Positions 41,796 through 50,977 of a DNA stretch of 64,000 bases are shown piece after piece (position 1 is the stretch's first letter; every line of letters begins with the position of its first letter). The translations under genes and the position numbers were made by a program. The stretch is from the NCBI RefSeq assembly GCF_024666525.1, contig NZ_CP088294.1, positions 1,736,001-1,800,000 on the forward strand, given 5' to 3'. The stretch comes from Pseudomonas sp. J452. Lineage in GTDB: Bacteria; Pseudomonadota; Gammaproteobacteria; Pseudomonadales; Pseudomonadaceae. The notes under the pieces were generated by a model, which saw only the letters and a program-made list of their open reading frames with translations, was not told the origin of the DNA and searched no databases.

Positions 41796-43336
41796 GGCTG
41801 GGTGCGGTGCTCGTGCATGCGCGCCAGCTGGCGCTCCAGCAGCGACGGGTAGGGCTCCAGCAGGCGTTCGACGCAGCTGGCGCCTTCCGGGCTGGCAATC
41901 GGGCGGATGCGTGCGCGCTGGCGCACCAGCGGCTCATCGGCGATCGCTCGTTGCACCAGCAACAGATTGCGGCTGTGCTGGGACAGGGCCAGAGCATCCT
42001 GCGCCGCTTCACTGAGCAGAACTTCGGCCTGGCTGGGAGCGATTTCCTGATCGGTGCAGGTCAGGCCCAGCTGCAGCTGCAGGGTGATGCCGCTGTCGGC
42101 CACCTCGATCTGCAGTGCGTGGCCGAGGGCGCGCAGCAGTTCGCCGCAGCACAGGGCGTGGGTCAGGTAGTCCTCACCGCCATATTCGCTGCTGAACAGC
42201 AGCAGGCTGCTGCCATCGTTGAGGGTGTAGAGCTTGCCCTGATACAGGGCGGCAGCCTGCTCCAGGCAGTCGCGATAACGTTGCAGCAGTTCCAGCAGGC
42301 GTGCCCGTGGCAGGTGGCGTAGCTGTTCCTGAGCGCCGAGCTGGACCGCCAGCACCGCGCTGAGTACCGGTTCGCTGGACGCAGGCTCGGCAAACGCCAC
42401 GGGTTCAGGTGTCGGCAGCGGCTCGGGTTCATCGACCGGGCGCAAATCGGCAAAGGGGTCGTGCTCTGCCGGGCTGCTGTGCGGCAGATCGCGGCCTTCT
42501 TCCCGGTAATCCTCGCCGCGCTCGTCGAAGTCCGGCTCGCTCAGGTTGGGCATCTGGAACTCGTGGTCTTGCTCCGGTTCTTCGGCGTAGAACGCCTCGT
42601 CCTCGGCGAAGTCGTCAGCGGCGGGCGCCACTATCGACGGTTTTTCCGGTACCAGGCGGGCCTGCAGCTGGCGGGCCAGGTCGCCGATCTCGTCCTGGCG
42701 ACCGGCGCCGGGAGCCGGATCATCCGGGTCGCGCAGCCACAGGCGCAGTTGCAGCAGCGGGGTGGAGATGTGTCGGCCGAGGCGCAGGCTCAGTGACATG
42801 GCCAGGGCCAGCAGGATCAGGCTGAGCAGGCCCATGCTCTGCAGGCTGATGGTCATCGGCTGCTGGAACTGTTGCATGTCCAGACTGATGCGCAGTTGCC
42901 CTGCGATCACTTCCTGGAAGGTGATCGGTGTCGAGTAGAGGCCTTCGGTATCGCCGAGCAGGCTCTGGGTCGGGCGTGAGCCGGCCTCGGCGAGGATGCG
43001 GTTGTCCACGCTGTAGATGGCGGCGTGGGCTACCAGCGGGTTCTTCGCCAGGTTGCTGAGCAGCACGTTGAGGCTGAGGATGTCGTTGGACACCAGCAGC
43101 TCGGTGGCCGAAGCGGCCGTCTGCACGGTCAGGCTCTGGCCGAGGGCATCGGCCTGCTGCTGCATGGCCTGCTTGAACTGCATGCCCATGACCCAGGCGT
43201 AGATCACCAGCGCCAGGGCCACCAGCAGGATGCTGTGGCTGGCAATGCGCAGCGCCAGAGGCACGCGCCGCTGGCGCAGGGCGTGAAACAGCAGGAGGAA
43301 GAAGTTGTCGGGTTTGACCTGGGCGGGCCGATTCAC
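41792..43336 (-). CDS. Membrane sensor-like protein with periplasmic and HAMP-like regions
   Basis: This protein of 514 residues starts with GTG at 43334-43336. Membrane segments lie at about 26-50 and 163-187, bracketing a periplasmic domain of about 110 residues that resembles single-Cache-type sensors. A HAMP-like segment follows (LRLGRHISTPLLQLRLWL). A long acidic, Pro-rich linker (about 235-320) leads to a soluble C-terminal domain resembling regulatory/cyclase-like folds (RLLELLQRYRDCLEQAAALYQGKLYTLNDGSSLLLF). No kinase, GGDEF or EAL motif is present. It is divergent from serB, the same neighbourhood as PA4961 in P. aeruginosa. The signal and output are unknown. Confidence 0.75.
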   Translation of the reverse strand: MNRPAQVKPDNFFLLLFHALRQRRVPLALRIASHSILLVALALVIYAWVMGMQFKQAMQQQADALGQSLTVQTAASATELLVSNDILSLNVLLSNLAKNPLVAHAAIYSVDNRILAEAGSRPTQSLLGDTEGLYSTPITFQEVIAGQLRISLDMQQFQQPMTISLQSMGLLSLILLALAMSLSLRLGRHISTPLLQLRLWLRDPDDPAPGAGRQDEIGDLARQLQARLVPEKPSIVAPAADDFAEDEAFYAEEPEQDHEFQMPNLSEPDFDERGEDYREEGRDLPHSSPAEHDPFADLRPVDEPEPLPTPEPVAFAEPASSEPVLSAVLAVQLGAQEQLRHLPRARLLELLQRYRDCLEQAAALYQGKLYTLNDGSSLLLFSSEYGGEDYLTHALCCGELLRALGHALQIEVADSGITLQLQLGLTCTDQEIAPSQAEVLLSEAAQDALALSQHSRNLLLVQRAIADEPLVRQRARIRPIASPEGASCVERLLEPYPSLLERQLARMHEHRTQP

Positions 43337-43494
43337 AGGGCACGGCTCTTATCGGCGGAAATTGCCGCGCAGTATAACCACGCCACCTAGGCGGGCAAAG
43401 CGCCTGGCGGCGCGGAAACTGGTTAGAATGTGCGCCTTTCGACGGGCCGCAGTGCCCTTTTGCCGACCATCTTGCCTGCCTGGGAGTGAACGCC

Positions 43495-44709
43495 TTGCGC
43501 GAAATCGTCCTGATCAACATCACCGGGGAAGATCGCCCGGGCCTGACCGCGGCTATCACCGGTGTCCTCGCCCAGGGCGGGGTGAATATCCTCGACATCG
43601 GTCAGGCGGTGATCCACGACACCCTGTCGTTCGGCATCCTGGTCGAGATTCCGGATACCGAGCAGGCCTCCTCGGTGCTCAAGGATGTGCTGTTCACTGC
43701 CTACAAGCTGGATCAGCAGGTGCGCTTCACCCCGGTTTCCGAGGCGGACTACCAGCAGTGGGTCGGCGGCCAGGGCAAGCCGCGCTATATCGTCACCTTG
43801 CTGACGCGTAAGGTCACCGCCGAGCAGCTGCAGCGGGTCAGCTCGATCACCGCCAAGTACGGCCTGAATATCGACCATATCGATCGCCTGTCCGGGCGCA
43901 TGCCGCTGGACACCCCGGCTGACCAGGGCAAGGGCTGCATCGAGTTCTCCGTGCGCGGCGAGCCGGCCGATGCGGTGGCGCTGCGCGCCGAGTTCCTCAG
44001 CGTGGCGCAGGAACTGAACGTCGACATCGCCTTCCAGCGCGACTCGCTGTTCCGCCGCAACCGTCGCCTGGCGGTGTTCGACATGGATTCGACGCTGATC
44101 GAGGCCGAGGTCATCGACGAGCTGGCCAAGGCCGCCGGCGTCGGTGCGCAGGTATCGGAAATCACCGAGCGGGCTATGCGTGGTGAGCTGGATTTCCGCG
44201 CCAGCTTCAAGGAGCGCATGGCCTTGCTGCAGGGCCTGCCGGAAAGCGTACTGGCCGAAGTCGGTGCCTCGCTGCGCCTGACCGAGGGCGCCGAAGTACT
44301 GTTCGCCGAACTCAAGCGGCTGGGCTACAAGACCGCCATCCTCTCCGGCGGTTTCACCTACTTCGCCAAGCAGCTGCAGGCCAAGCTGGGCATCGACTAT
44401 GTGTTCGCCAACGAACTGCAGATCGTCGATGGCAAGGTGACTGGTCAGGTAGTCGAGCCAATCGTCGACGCCCAGCGCAAGGCCGACCTGCTGCGCGAGC
44501 TGGCGGCGAAAGAGGGGCTGCGTCTGGAGCAGACCATCGCCGTCGGTGACGGCGCCAACGACCTGCCGATGCTCGGTCTGGCCGGCCTCGGTGTAGCCTT
44601 CCGCGCCAAACCGCTGGTCAAACAGTCGGCCAAGCAGGCGATCTCCACCCTGGGGCTGGATGGCATCCTCTACCTGCTCGGTTTTCGCGACCGCGACGGG
44701 CATGAGTGA
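43495..44709 (+). CDS. serB: Phosphoserine phosphatase with N-terminal ACT domains
   Basis: SerB carries out the last step of serine synthesis. The protein has about 404 residues. The N-terminal half holds ACT-type regulatory domains (REIVLINITGEDRPGLTAA onward). The C-terminal HAD phosphatase has the catalytic FDMDSTLIEAEV (about 198), LSGGFTYFAK and GDGANDLPML metal-site motifs. Two starts compete: TTG at 43495, with GGAG eight bases upstream and matching the family N-terminus, and GTG at 43486, overlapping that GGAG. I chose TTG. A strong terminator follows the stop. Confidence 0.94.
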   Translation: MREIVLINITGEDRPGLTAAITGVLAQGGVNILDIGQAVIHDTLSFGILVEIPDTEQASSVLKDVLFTAYKLDQQVRFTPVSEADYQQWVGGQGKPRYIVTLLTRKVTAEQLQRVSSITAKYGLNIDHIDRLSGRMPLDTPADQGKGCIEFSVRGEPADAVALRAEFLSVAQELNVDIAFQRDSLFRRNRRLAVFDMDSTLIEAEVIDELAKAAGVGAQVSEITERAMRGELDFRASFKERMALLQGLPESVLAEVGASLRLTEGAEVLFAELKRLGYKTAILSGGFTYFAKQLQAKLGIDYVFANELQIVDGKVTGQVVEPIVDAQRKADLLRELAAKEGLRLEQTIAVGDGANDLPMLGLAGLGVAFRAKPLVKQSAKQAISTLGLDGILYLLGFRDRDGHE

Positions 44710-44726
44710 GGTGTTTACCCAGCCAT

Positions 44727-44753
44727 AAAAAACCGCCGGAAGGCGGTTTTTTT
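44727..44753 (+). terminator. Rho-independent terminator of serB
   Basis: AACCGCC-GGAA-GGCGGTT hairpin flanked by an A-run and followed by a T-run, about 17 bp after the serB stop. The outer bases (AGCCATAAA/TTTATGGCT) extend the stem, so it may work on both strands. Confidence 0.9.
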
Positions 44754-44771
44754 ATGGCTGCGGGAGCGCTT

Positions 44772-44970
44772 AGAGCCTGTTTCGGATCTTTTGAGCTAGA
44801 GCCAGGCAAGACGCAACGACCAGCGGGAGTAACAGGCGTAGGCTGGCCCGAAGGGTGAGCGCCAGCGAGTCAATGGGGCGAGGACGCGGAGTTTACGAGG
44901 TGTAAATGAGCAGTCCGAGCCCGATTTCAACGCAGCATGGCCGACGATCAAGAGAACCGAGGCAGGTTCT
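44772..44970. repeat. MITE-like dispersed element, full-length copy (E4)
   Basis: This 199-bp element has imperfect 18-bp terminal inverted repeats (AGAGCCTGTTTCGGATCT at 44772-44789; AGAACCGAGGCAGGTTCT at 44953-44970). It shares ATCTTTTGAGCTAGAGCC and AACGCAGCATGGCCGACGATCAAGAG with E1 (5437-5517). It shares GGAGTTTACGA.GTGTAAATGAGCA-type sequence with E2 in inverse orientation. It has no coding capacity. Its last base is the last base of the fimX stop codon. Confidence 0.9.
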
Positions 44971-47039
44971 TATTCGTCGCCGGCAGAGAAGTCGTAATCC
45001 ATCGACTGACTGGGGCCCTGCAGGTAGTGACCCTGGATGTAGTTGACCCCGGCCTGCCAGAGGGTGGCCAGCACGCTGGCGCTCTCGACAAAGGGCACGA
45101 TGGTCAGCTTGGCCTGGGCGTGCAGGCTGGCCAGCAGGGTTTTCAGGGCTTCCTGATTCTCGGCCTTGGACAGGTCCTGGGCGAACGAGCCGTCGACCTT
45201 GACGAAGTCCACGTTGAGGTACTTGAAGGTGTTGAACGGGTTCAGCGCACAGCCGAACTGGCTCAGGGCAACCTTGCAGTGCAGTTCGGCCAGGCCATGG
45301 GTCAGGGCCTTGGCCTGCTTGAGGAAGGCAATCGCATCCGGTTCGCCGATTTGAAACACCAGGGCGTCCGAAGGCAGGCGTGCGGCCTTGAGCGCCACGC
45401 TGAGCCAGGGCAGCAGGGTCTGATCCTGCAGGCTGTTGGCCGACAGGTGCACGAACAGGCGGGTGCTGTGGCCCTTGCTGCGGTGTTCGGCCAACAGCTT
45501 GATCGAGTTGAGGATCACCCAACGGTCGATCTTCTCGGCCAGTCCGGCTTCCTTGGCGGCAGTGAGGAAGTCGCCGGGCGGTACTTCCACACCTTGCGGA
45601 TTGAGCAGGCGCAGCAGTACTTCGTAGTGTTCGTCGCTATCGCCACGCAGGCTGATGACCGGCTGGAACAGCAGGCGGAAACTGTTGTTCTCCAGAGCCT
45701 GCTGCACCATCGCCACCAGATTGCCGCGGTTGGCCGCGGCGGCCAGCTCGTCGGCCGGGTTGTACAGTTTGAGCGCATTGCCGCCGTCGATCTCGTCGGC
45801 GCAGCGGTGGGCGCGATCGATCACGTCCTGAGCGCGTGCAGTCTTCTCGTTGAGCCCGGCGACGCCAATCGACAGGGTGGTCTGCACGGTGCGGCCGCTG
45901 ACGTCGAACAGGTGACCTTCGACTTTCTTCAGCAGGTTGTGCAGCGATTCGCCGGTCTGCTCCGGCGCTTTTGCTGGCAGCAGGACCGTGAACACGTCAT
46001 CGGCGAAGCGTGCCAGCTGGGCGTCAGTGCCGAAGTGGTTGCGCAGCAGGTTGGCAATATCGGTGAGCAGCAGGTCGATGCCGGCCAGGCCGACTTCTCC
46101 GACCATGCCCGCATAGCGGTCGATACAGATGTAGGCCAGGCTCGACACCACGCCAGCATTGACCGCACGTTCGGCGGCGGCGTCCATCAGCTCGATGAAG
46201 TGGGTGCGGTTGAACAGGCCGGTGACCAGGTCCTGGCTGCTGATTTCGCGCAGCTTTTCTGCCAGCTCGGCGTTGTCGCTTTCGGCGCGGATCACCACCT
46301 GGATGCACGGCTCGCCATCGTAGGTGGCGGGGGAGAAGCCCATGCGTGCCTGGAAGCGCTGGCCATCGGCCTTGACCCCGGTACAGGCCAGTTCGGCACT
46401 GCCATCGGCGCTGGAGTAGTTCTTCAGGAAGTCCTTGAAGGCGCTTTGATCCTGCGCCGCGATCAGGTCGATCATCGGCATGCCTTCGAGTTCGTCGGCA
46501 TCCTCGTAGGCGAACATCTGCAGGTAGGCGCGGTTGGCATAGATGTGCATGCCATCGTGGACGTAGGTGATGGCGTCCACCGAGCTGTCGAGCAGCAGTT
46601 GGCAGCGCTTCTCGGCTTCGCGCAGGGCTACTTCGGCAGCGCGGCGGGCGCGGCGTTCTTCGAGGTTGGCCAGTTCGCGGTTGGCGACCAGGATCAGGCG
46701 CTCGTCTTCGCCCTGGGGCAGAGCATCCTGGGCGCCGAGCATCAGCGCTTCGGTGATGCTGTCGGAGTCGTTGCCGTCGACCAGCAGAATGACCGGGATG
46801 TCCTTGGCCTGGCGGCGAATGGCGCCGATCACTTCACTGGGTTCGAGGTGTTCGCTGGTCGGCGCGGCAATCAGCAGGTCCCAGCTTTGCTGCAGGGCCT
46901 CTGCCAGGTTGTCGCCCGAGGTGATGCGGTGAACGCGCGTGGCGCGACCGGAATTGCGGAACAGGCTGACGAGTCGCTCGGCCTCGTTCTGCGAATCTTC
47001 AAGAATCAGCAGACGGATGGTTTTTTTTTCGATGGCCAT
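44970..47039 (-). CDS. fimX: Twitching-motility c-di-GMP effector FimX
   Basis: FimX binds c-di-GMP and promotes type IV pilus assembly at the leading cell pole. It has 689 residues from the ATG at 47037-47039 (MAIEKKTIRLLILEDSQNEA), which is the known N-terminus; an upstream in-frame start adds 12 residues. Domains are a receiver-like domain (1-125), PAS (about 140-255), a degenerate GGDEF (RFADDVFTV in place of the active signature) and a degenerate EAL (YEVLLRL) that still binds ligand in relatives. Both catalytic motifs are non-canonical, as in P. aeruginosa FimX (PA4959). The stop codon is completed by the MITE-like element. Confidence 0.95.
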   Translation of the reverse strand: MAIEKKTIRLLILEDSQNEAERLVSLFRNSGRATRVHRITSGDNLAEALQQSWDLLIAAPTSEHLEPSEVIGAIRRQAKDIPVILLVDGNDSDSITEALMLGAQDALPQGEDERLILVANRELANLEERRARRAAEVALREAEKRCQLLLDSSVDAITYVHDGMHIYANRAYLQMFAYEDADELEGMPMIDLIAAQDQSAFKDFLKNYSSADGSAELACTGVKADGQRFQARMGFSPATYDGEPCIQVVIRAESDNAELAEKLREISSQDLVTGLFNRTHFIELMDAAAERAVNAGVVSSLAYICIDRYAGMVGEVGLAGIDLLLTDIANLLRNHFGTDAQLARFADDVFTVLLPAKAPEQTGESLHNLLKKVEGHLFDVSGRTVQTTLSIGVAGLNEKTARAQDVIDRAHRCADEIDGGNALKLYNPADELAAAANRGNLVAMVQQALENNSFRLLFQPVISLRGDSDEHYEVLLRLLNPQGVEVPPGDFLTAAKEAGLAEKIDRWVILNSIKLLAEHRSKGHSTRLFVHLSANSLQDQTLLPWLSVALKAARLPSDALVFQIGEPDAIAFLKQAKALTHGLAELHCKVALSQFGCALNPFNTFKYLNVDFVKVDGSFAQDLSKAENQEALKTLLASLHAQAKLTIVPFVESASVLATLWQAGVNYIQGHYLQGPSQSMDYDFSAGDE

Positions 47040-47104
47040 GGTTTTTGCTTGGAAAGCGCCGAAGAACGGGCGCAAAAAGGCGACAAAAGGTGCGTTCTGG
47101 CAAT

Positions 47105-48913
47105 CTACAGTGACTTCCAGAGCGAGTCAAAATCTTCCTCCCCGCTCTTGCCGGGGCGTTCCTGAGCTGTGACCGGGCTCCCGGCTGGGACGTTTTGCTG
47201 CTCCAGTTTGCGGTATTCGAACTGGCTGAAACTGCCTGTGCTGGTCTGCCGTCGGCTAAGGATGGCGCGCAGTTCCTGGCCATTCAGGTTGACGCTGACC
47301 TTGTTGCTTTCCTGGAAGGGCAGGCGCGGGGTAATCAGGCTGGCCGGGCGCGAAATGGCACTGATTGCCGGCAGCAGCAGGGCGCGCAGGTAGCTGCTGC
47401 TCTGCTCGTTCTTGCGCAGCAGCTGCAGGCCGCAGGGTTGTGCCTGCGGAGCGATCAGTTCGATGCCCATCTGCGTGCCGCCACCGCGAACCTGCCGAAT
47501 CCAGCGCACGACCGCCACGCTCCAGTTGTGTCCGGGGGCATCCTGGATGCCGAGCAGTTCACCGGCTTGCATCTGTCCCGGCACTTCGCGCGGCCAGCTC
47601 AGGCAATAGCCGCCGGGGCTGTGGTTGATGATCGGCAGCTCGAAGGTCGGGTAGCTTTCTTCGACTTCGGCGGGGGCGCTGGCAATCTTGTTGCCGCCGC
47701 TCTTGTATTCGATTTCCTCCATCGCCGAGCCCCAATGGCTTTCGCGCTGGGCATCGAAGGCGCCAGCCCAGATGTCCGGGCCGTCGCCGCTCTTCTTCGG
47801 CTTGAACTGGGCGCTGCTGTGTGCAGCCTCCGGGCGTTGCAGGACATCGGCGAAGCTCTTTCTGCCGGCCAGGAAGAAGTGCACGGCGGTCATGCCAATG
47901 CACAGGGTCAGGCTGCCCTTGCCCGGATTGCGCTGGAAGGTGCGCTCGGAAATATCGCCCCAGGCGGAGCTCAGGTGCTGCAGCAAGTCCAGGCTGACCC
48001 CTTCGGGGACCGGGAATTTCTGTGGGTCGCGACTCTCTGGCGGCAGCAGCAGGTATTCCTTGATCGAGTCGACCAGGCCGTGGGGGTCGAGGCCGAGCAG
48101 GTTGGGCAGTTCGTTTTCGCTGAACAGCGATTTGTAGCGTGGTGGGCCGTCCTGTCGCGAGGCAATCACGAACAGGCTGTGCGGCTGATCGGCGCTCTGC
48201 AGCTCGACCCGGCTGCTCCAGCCTTCAAGGGCCTCTGCCAGGCGCGCGATGCTGCTTTGGCGCAGTTGGTTGCAGCGGGCACAACCGAGCAGCAGGGCGG
48301 CCAGGTAGGTCTGTTCCTGACTCAGGCTTTTACTGCTGTGGGCCAGCGGGTCACTGACCTGGGCATGCTCCAGGCCGTGCTTGCGGGCAATCCGATGCAG
48401 TTGATGCAGCTCCAGCCACAAGCCTTCCGGTACCGGGCAATACAGCTGGCTGGCGCGCACCAGCGGGCCGTACAGACTGTGAGTGGCGCGCTGCAGGGCG
48501 ACCGCCAGCAGTTGAGCGCGGTCTTTGCTGAAGCACGGCACTTCCTGGGTGATGATCAGCTTGTAGCCGATGGCTAAGTGGTTCTGCAGGGCCTGGCAGA
48601 GATTGGCGACCTTGCGTGGGCGCTCGTCGAGCACGATGGACTGGTTGAGGAAGTGGCGCTCCAGGTGCCGGCAGACGTAGTACACCTCAGGGCGAATCAG
48701 CTCCAGAAACTGCAGGCGATTGTCGGCAGGGGTGATCAGCTGGTTCAGTTCGACCAGGCTTTGATACAGCTGGCGTGCGGTCTCACCAATGTTGGCCTTG
48801 GGCAGGCCGGCGATCCAGCGCTTGAGCTCGCGCGGGCTGGCTTCGCAGAAGGACAGGCCCTGCTTCTCGGGAACCGGGACGCGTAAATGCAGATGAGAGC
48901 TCTGTTTATCCAT
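47105..48913 (-). CDS. fimW: PilZ-domain protein encoded beside fimX (FimW-like)
   Basis: This protein of 602 residues has a long N-terminal region of unknown fold and a C-terminal PilZ-like domain. The latter includes INHSPGGYCLSWP and VRGGGTQMGIELIAPQ (about 425-495), matching the [DN]xSxxG element of c-di-GMP-binding PilZ domains. The N-terminal R-x3-R element is not obvious to me. It lies directly upstream of fimX in the same direction. As I recall, its P. aeruginosa counterpart PA4958 is the surface-sensing c-di-GMP effector FimW; the symbol rests on that memory. It likely acts with FimX in polar pilus control. Confidence 0.75.
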   Translation of the reverse strand: MDKQSSHLHLRVPVPEKQGLSFCEASPRELKRWIAGLPKANIGETARQLYQSLVELNQLITPADNRLQFLELIRPEVYYVCRHLERHFLNQSIVLDERPRKVANLCQALQNHLAIGYKLIITQEVPCFSKDRAQLLAVALQRATHSLYGPLVRASQLYCPVPEGLWLELHQLHRIARKHGLEHAQVSDPLAHSSKSLSQEQTYLAALLLGCARCNQLRQSSIARLAEALEGWSSRVELQSADQPHSLFVIASRQDGPPRYKSLFSENELPNLLGLDPHGLVDSIKEYLLLPPESRDPQKFPVPEGVSLDLLQHLSSAWGDISERTFQRNPGKGSLTLCIGMTAVHFFLAGRKSFADVLQRPEAAHSSAQFKPKKSGDGPDIWAGAFDAQRESHWGSAMEEIEYKSGGNKIASAPAEVEESYPTFELPIINHSPGGYCLSWPREVPGQMQAGELLGIQDAPGHNWSVAVVRWIRQVRGGGTQMGIELIAPQAQPCGLQLLRKNEQSSSYLRALLLPAISAISRPASLITPRLPFQESNKVSVNLNGQELRAILSRRQTSTGSFSQFEYRKLEQQNVPAGSPVTAQERPGKSGEEDFDSLWKSL

Positions 48914-49071
48914 TCTTGCTGATTATCCGCAGGCCTCTGGCTGATACGGCCAGGCACGGCTGCTCTAGTCTGTTGTTTCCGGAACTCTAGCAGCATCCTG
49001 TGGGCACTGCAGCCAGAGGATGGCTGGGGTGTTATCGGTAATAGGGACCTTGTGCGCTGGCTCGCGTTCCC

Positions 49072-50037
49072 TCAGGTGTCCTGCTGCGTGGCTGCTGCCG
49101 ACTCGGCTGCGCTGACGCGAATCCAGCCATCGTCGACGCGTAGCACGGCACTGGCCGCCCAGTTGGCCAGGTCCTGGCGTCGGCACACCCCGGTATTGCC
49201 CATGCCGGAACCGGCGACCACCTTGTAGATCACCTGATCGCGCAGGCCGCGCCCGGGCTTGCCGGCATCGATCACCTGGCGCACGGCCCAGGCATTGCCG
49301 GGCAGGGCGTTGCTGTAGCAGGCGCCTAGCAGGATGTCGCTGGCTTCCAGGCGTCTGGCTTGGGCGTGTTGCTGGGCCAGTTGGATGATTTCCAGCAGGT
49401 CGTCGAAACGGATATCCATATAGGAATCGACCTGGCGCAGGGCGTGGTAGAAATCCTCCGCGCTGAGCTCGCCGGGGTTGCTGGCGGGTTGCTGTGGGGC
49501 CAGTGCCGCCGGATAGCGGCGCCAGGGGAACAGGCAGTTGAACAGCACGGCGACCAGCAGGATCACCGCGACATTGAGCAGAACCGGGCTGAGCATGAAA
49601 GCGAAGCCCAGGTCATGGATCGCCGTACCGCCGACGACCGCACTGAGTGCCGTGGCGCCACCCGGTGGGTGGATGCAGCGGGTGTACTGCATGACCAGGA
49701 TGGCCAGGGCCACCGCCAGCGCAGGAGTGAAGGGCGAACCCGGCAGCAGCTTCTGGCAGATCACCCCGACCAGCGCCGACAGGCCATGTCCGCCGATCAC
49801 CGCCCAGGGTTGCGACAGGGCGCCGTGTGGCACCACGAACAACAGCACGGCGCTGGCGCCCATCGAGGCGACCACCCAGAATGCCGCTTCGCTCGGCAGC
49901 AGCCAGTGGGTGACCGCGTAGATCAGGCCGATGCCGACAAAGGCACCGAGGGTTGCCAGGTACTTTTCCAGGTGGCTGGTGGCATCCGTGCCCCAGCCCA
50001 GCAGACGCAGGCAGCGTTGCCAGAAACCGCTGTGCAT
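49072..50037 (-). CDS. HPP-family integral membrane protein
   Basis: This protein of 321 residues has an N-terminal half of four to five membrane segments with the HPP signature CIHPPGGATALSAVVGG (about 123-139). A cytosolic C-terminal region of about 140 residues follows (AEDFYHALRQVDSYMDIRFDDLLEI and a conserved KVVAGSGMGNTGVCRR). HPP proteins have been linked to nitrite/anion transport in plastids and cyanobacteria; the bacterial C-terminal domain here is of unknown function. About 158 bp upstream separate it from the PilZ gene, and psd is nine bases upstream of its start, so it may be co-transcribed with psd. Confidence 0.82.
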   Translation of the reverse strand: MHSGFWQRCLRLLGWGTDATSHLEKYLATLGAFVGIGLIYAVTHWLLPSEAAFWVVASMGASAVLLFVVPHGALSQPWAVIGGHGLSALVGVICQKLLPGSPFTPALAVALAILVMQYTRCIHPPGGATALSAVVGGTAIHDLGFAFMLSPVLLNVAVILLVAVLFNCLFPWRRYPAALAPQQPASNPGELSAEDFYHALRQVDSYMDIRFDDLLEIIQLAQQHAQARRLEASDILLGACYSNALPGNAWAVRQVIDAGKPGRGLRDQVIYKVVAGSGMGNTGVCRRQDLANWAASAVLRVDDGWIRVSAAESAAATQQDT

Positions 50038-50046
50038 GGCCAGGAT

Positions 50047-50907
50047 TTAGCTGCGTGATTGTGCCAGGGCCTGGCCCATGCGTACCGGGCTGCCGGCGAC
50101 CAGGCCTTCGGCCCACTGCACCTGTTGCGGGCCGAACAGCACGATGGCGGTGGAGCCGAGCTTGAAACGGCCCAGTTCGCCGCCCTTGGTCAGTTCGATG
50201 GCGGCGCGTGCGGCCTCGTCGTAACGGGTGGTTTTCAGTTCGCGCTTCGGCGGGGTGACCAGCCCGGCCCAGACGGTTTCGATGCTGGCGACGATCATCG
50301 CACCGACCAGGACCACGGCCATCGGCCCGCGCTCGGTGTCGAACAGGCAGACCACGCGCTCGTTACGGGCGAACAGTTCGGGGACGTTTTCCGCGGTGGT
50401 CTGGTTGACCGAGAACAGCCGGCCCGGCACGTAGACCATTTCCTTCAGCGTGCCGCCCAGGGGCATGTGCACGCGGTGGTAGTCCTTGGGCGACAGGTAG
50501 ATGGTGGCGAAGTCGCCACCCATGAACGGCGCGGCGCGCTCGGCGTCGCCACCGAGTAGTTCCAGCACGCTGTAGCTGTGGCCCTTGGCCTGGAAGATGC
50601 GGCCCTGCTCGATCGGGCCGAGCTGGCTGACCGCGCCGTCGGCCGGGCAGAGGATAGCGCCAGGCGCCTCATCCAGCGGGCGGGCGCCGTCTTTCAGGGC
50701 GCGGGTGAAGAACGCGTTGAAGTGCTCGTAGGCCGTCAGGTCTTCGACCTGGGCCTCGTTCATGTTGACCTGGTACTGCTTGGCGAACCAGCCGATCAGG
50801 CGATCCTTGAACCAGGCGGCGCGGCATTCGGCGGCGCAGCCGATCAGGCGCGACAGCAGGTGGTGCGGCAGCAGGTATTGGCTGAGGATGAACAGACGCT
50901 GTTTCAT
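50047..50907 (-). CDS. psd: Phosphatidylserine decarboxylase proenzyme
   Basis: Psd makes phosphatidylethanolamine from phosphatidylserine at the inner membrane. The protein has 286 residues from the ATG at 50905-50907 ([16 protein letters not shown]); a longer open frame upstream is not conserved. The autocleavage site is [10 protein letters not shown] near residue 254, generating the pyruvoyl group from the Ser. Histidine-containing [16 protein letters not shown] is another family mark. It precedes the HPP gene and follows rhdA on the same strand. Confidence 0.96.
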   Translation of the reverse strand: MKQRLFILSQYLLPHHLLSRLIGCAAECRAAWFKDRLIGWFAKQYQVNMNEAQVEDLTAYEHFNAFFTRALKDGARPLDEAPGAILCPADGAVSQLGPIEQGRIFQAKGHSYSVLELLGGDAERAAPFMGGDFATIYLSPKDYHRVHMPLGGTLKEMVYVPGRLFSVNQTTAENVPELFARNERVVCLFDTERGPMAVVLVGAMIVASIETVWAGLVTPPKRELKTTRYDEAARAAIELTKGGELGRFKLGSTAIVLFGPQQVQWAEGLVAGSPVRMGQALAQSRS

Positions 50908-50977
50908 GGAGATTCCTTGAAGTGGGGCAAACCGTTGCGCATCTGGCCGCTGTCCGGCAGATCCGCGAAATAGATGC

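Noticed and set aside
44937..47165. 742-residue open frame antisense to fimX
   Set aside because: Shadow frame of fimX with repeats of Gln, Val, Gly and Ala; fimX itself is unmistakable.
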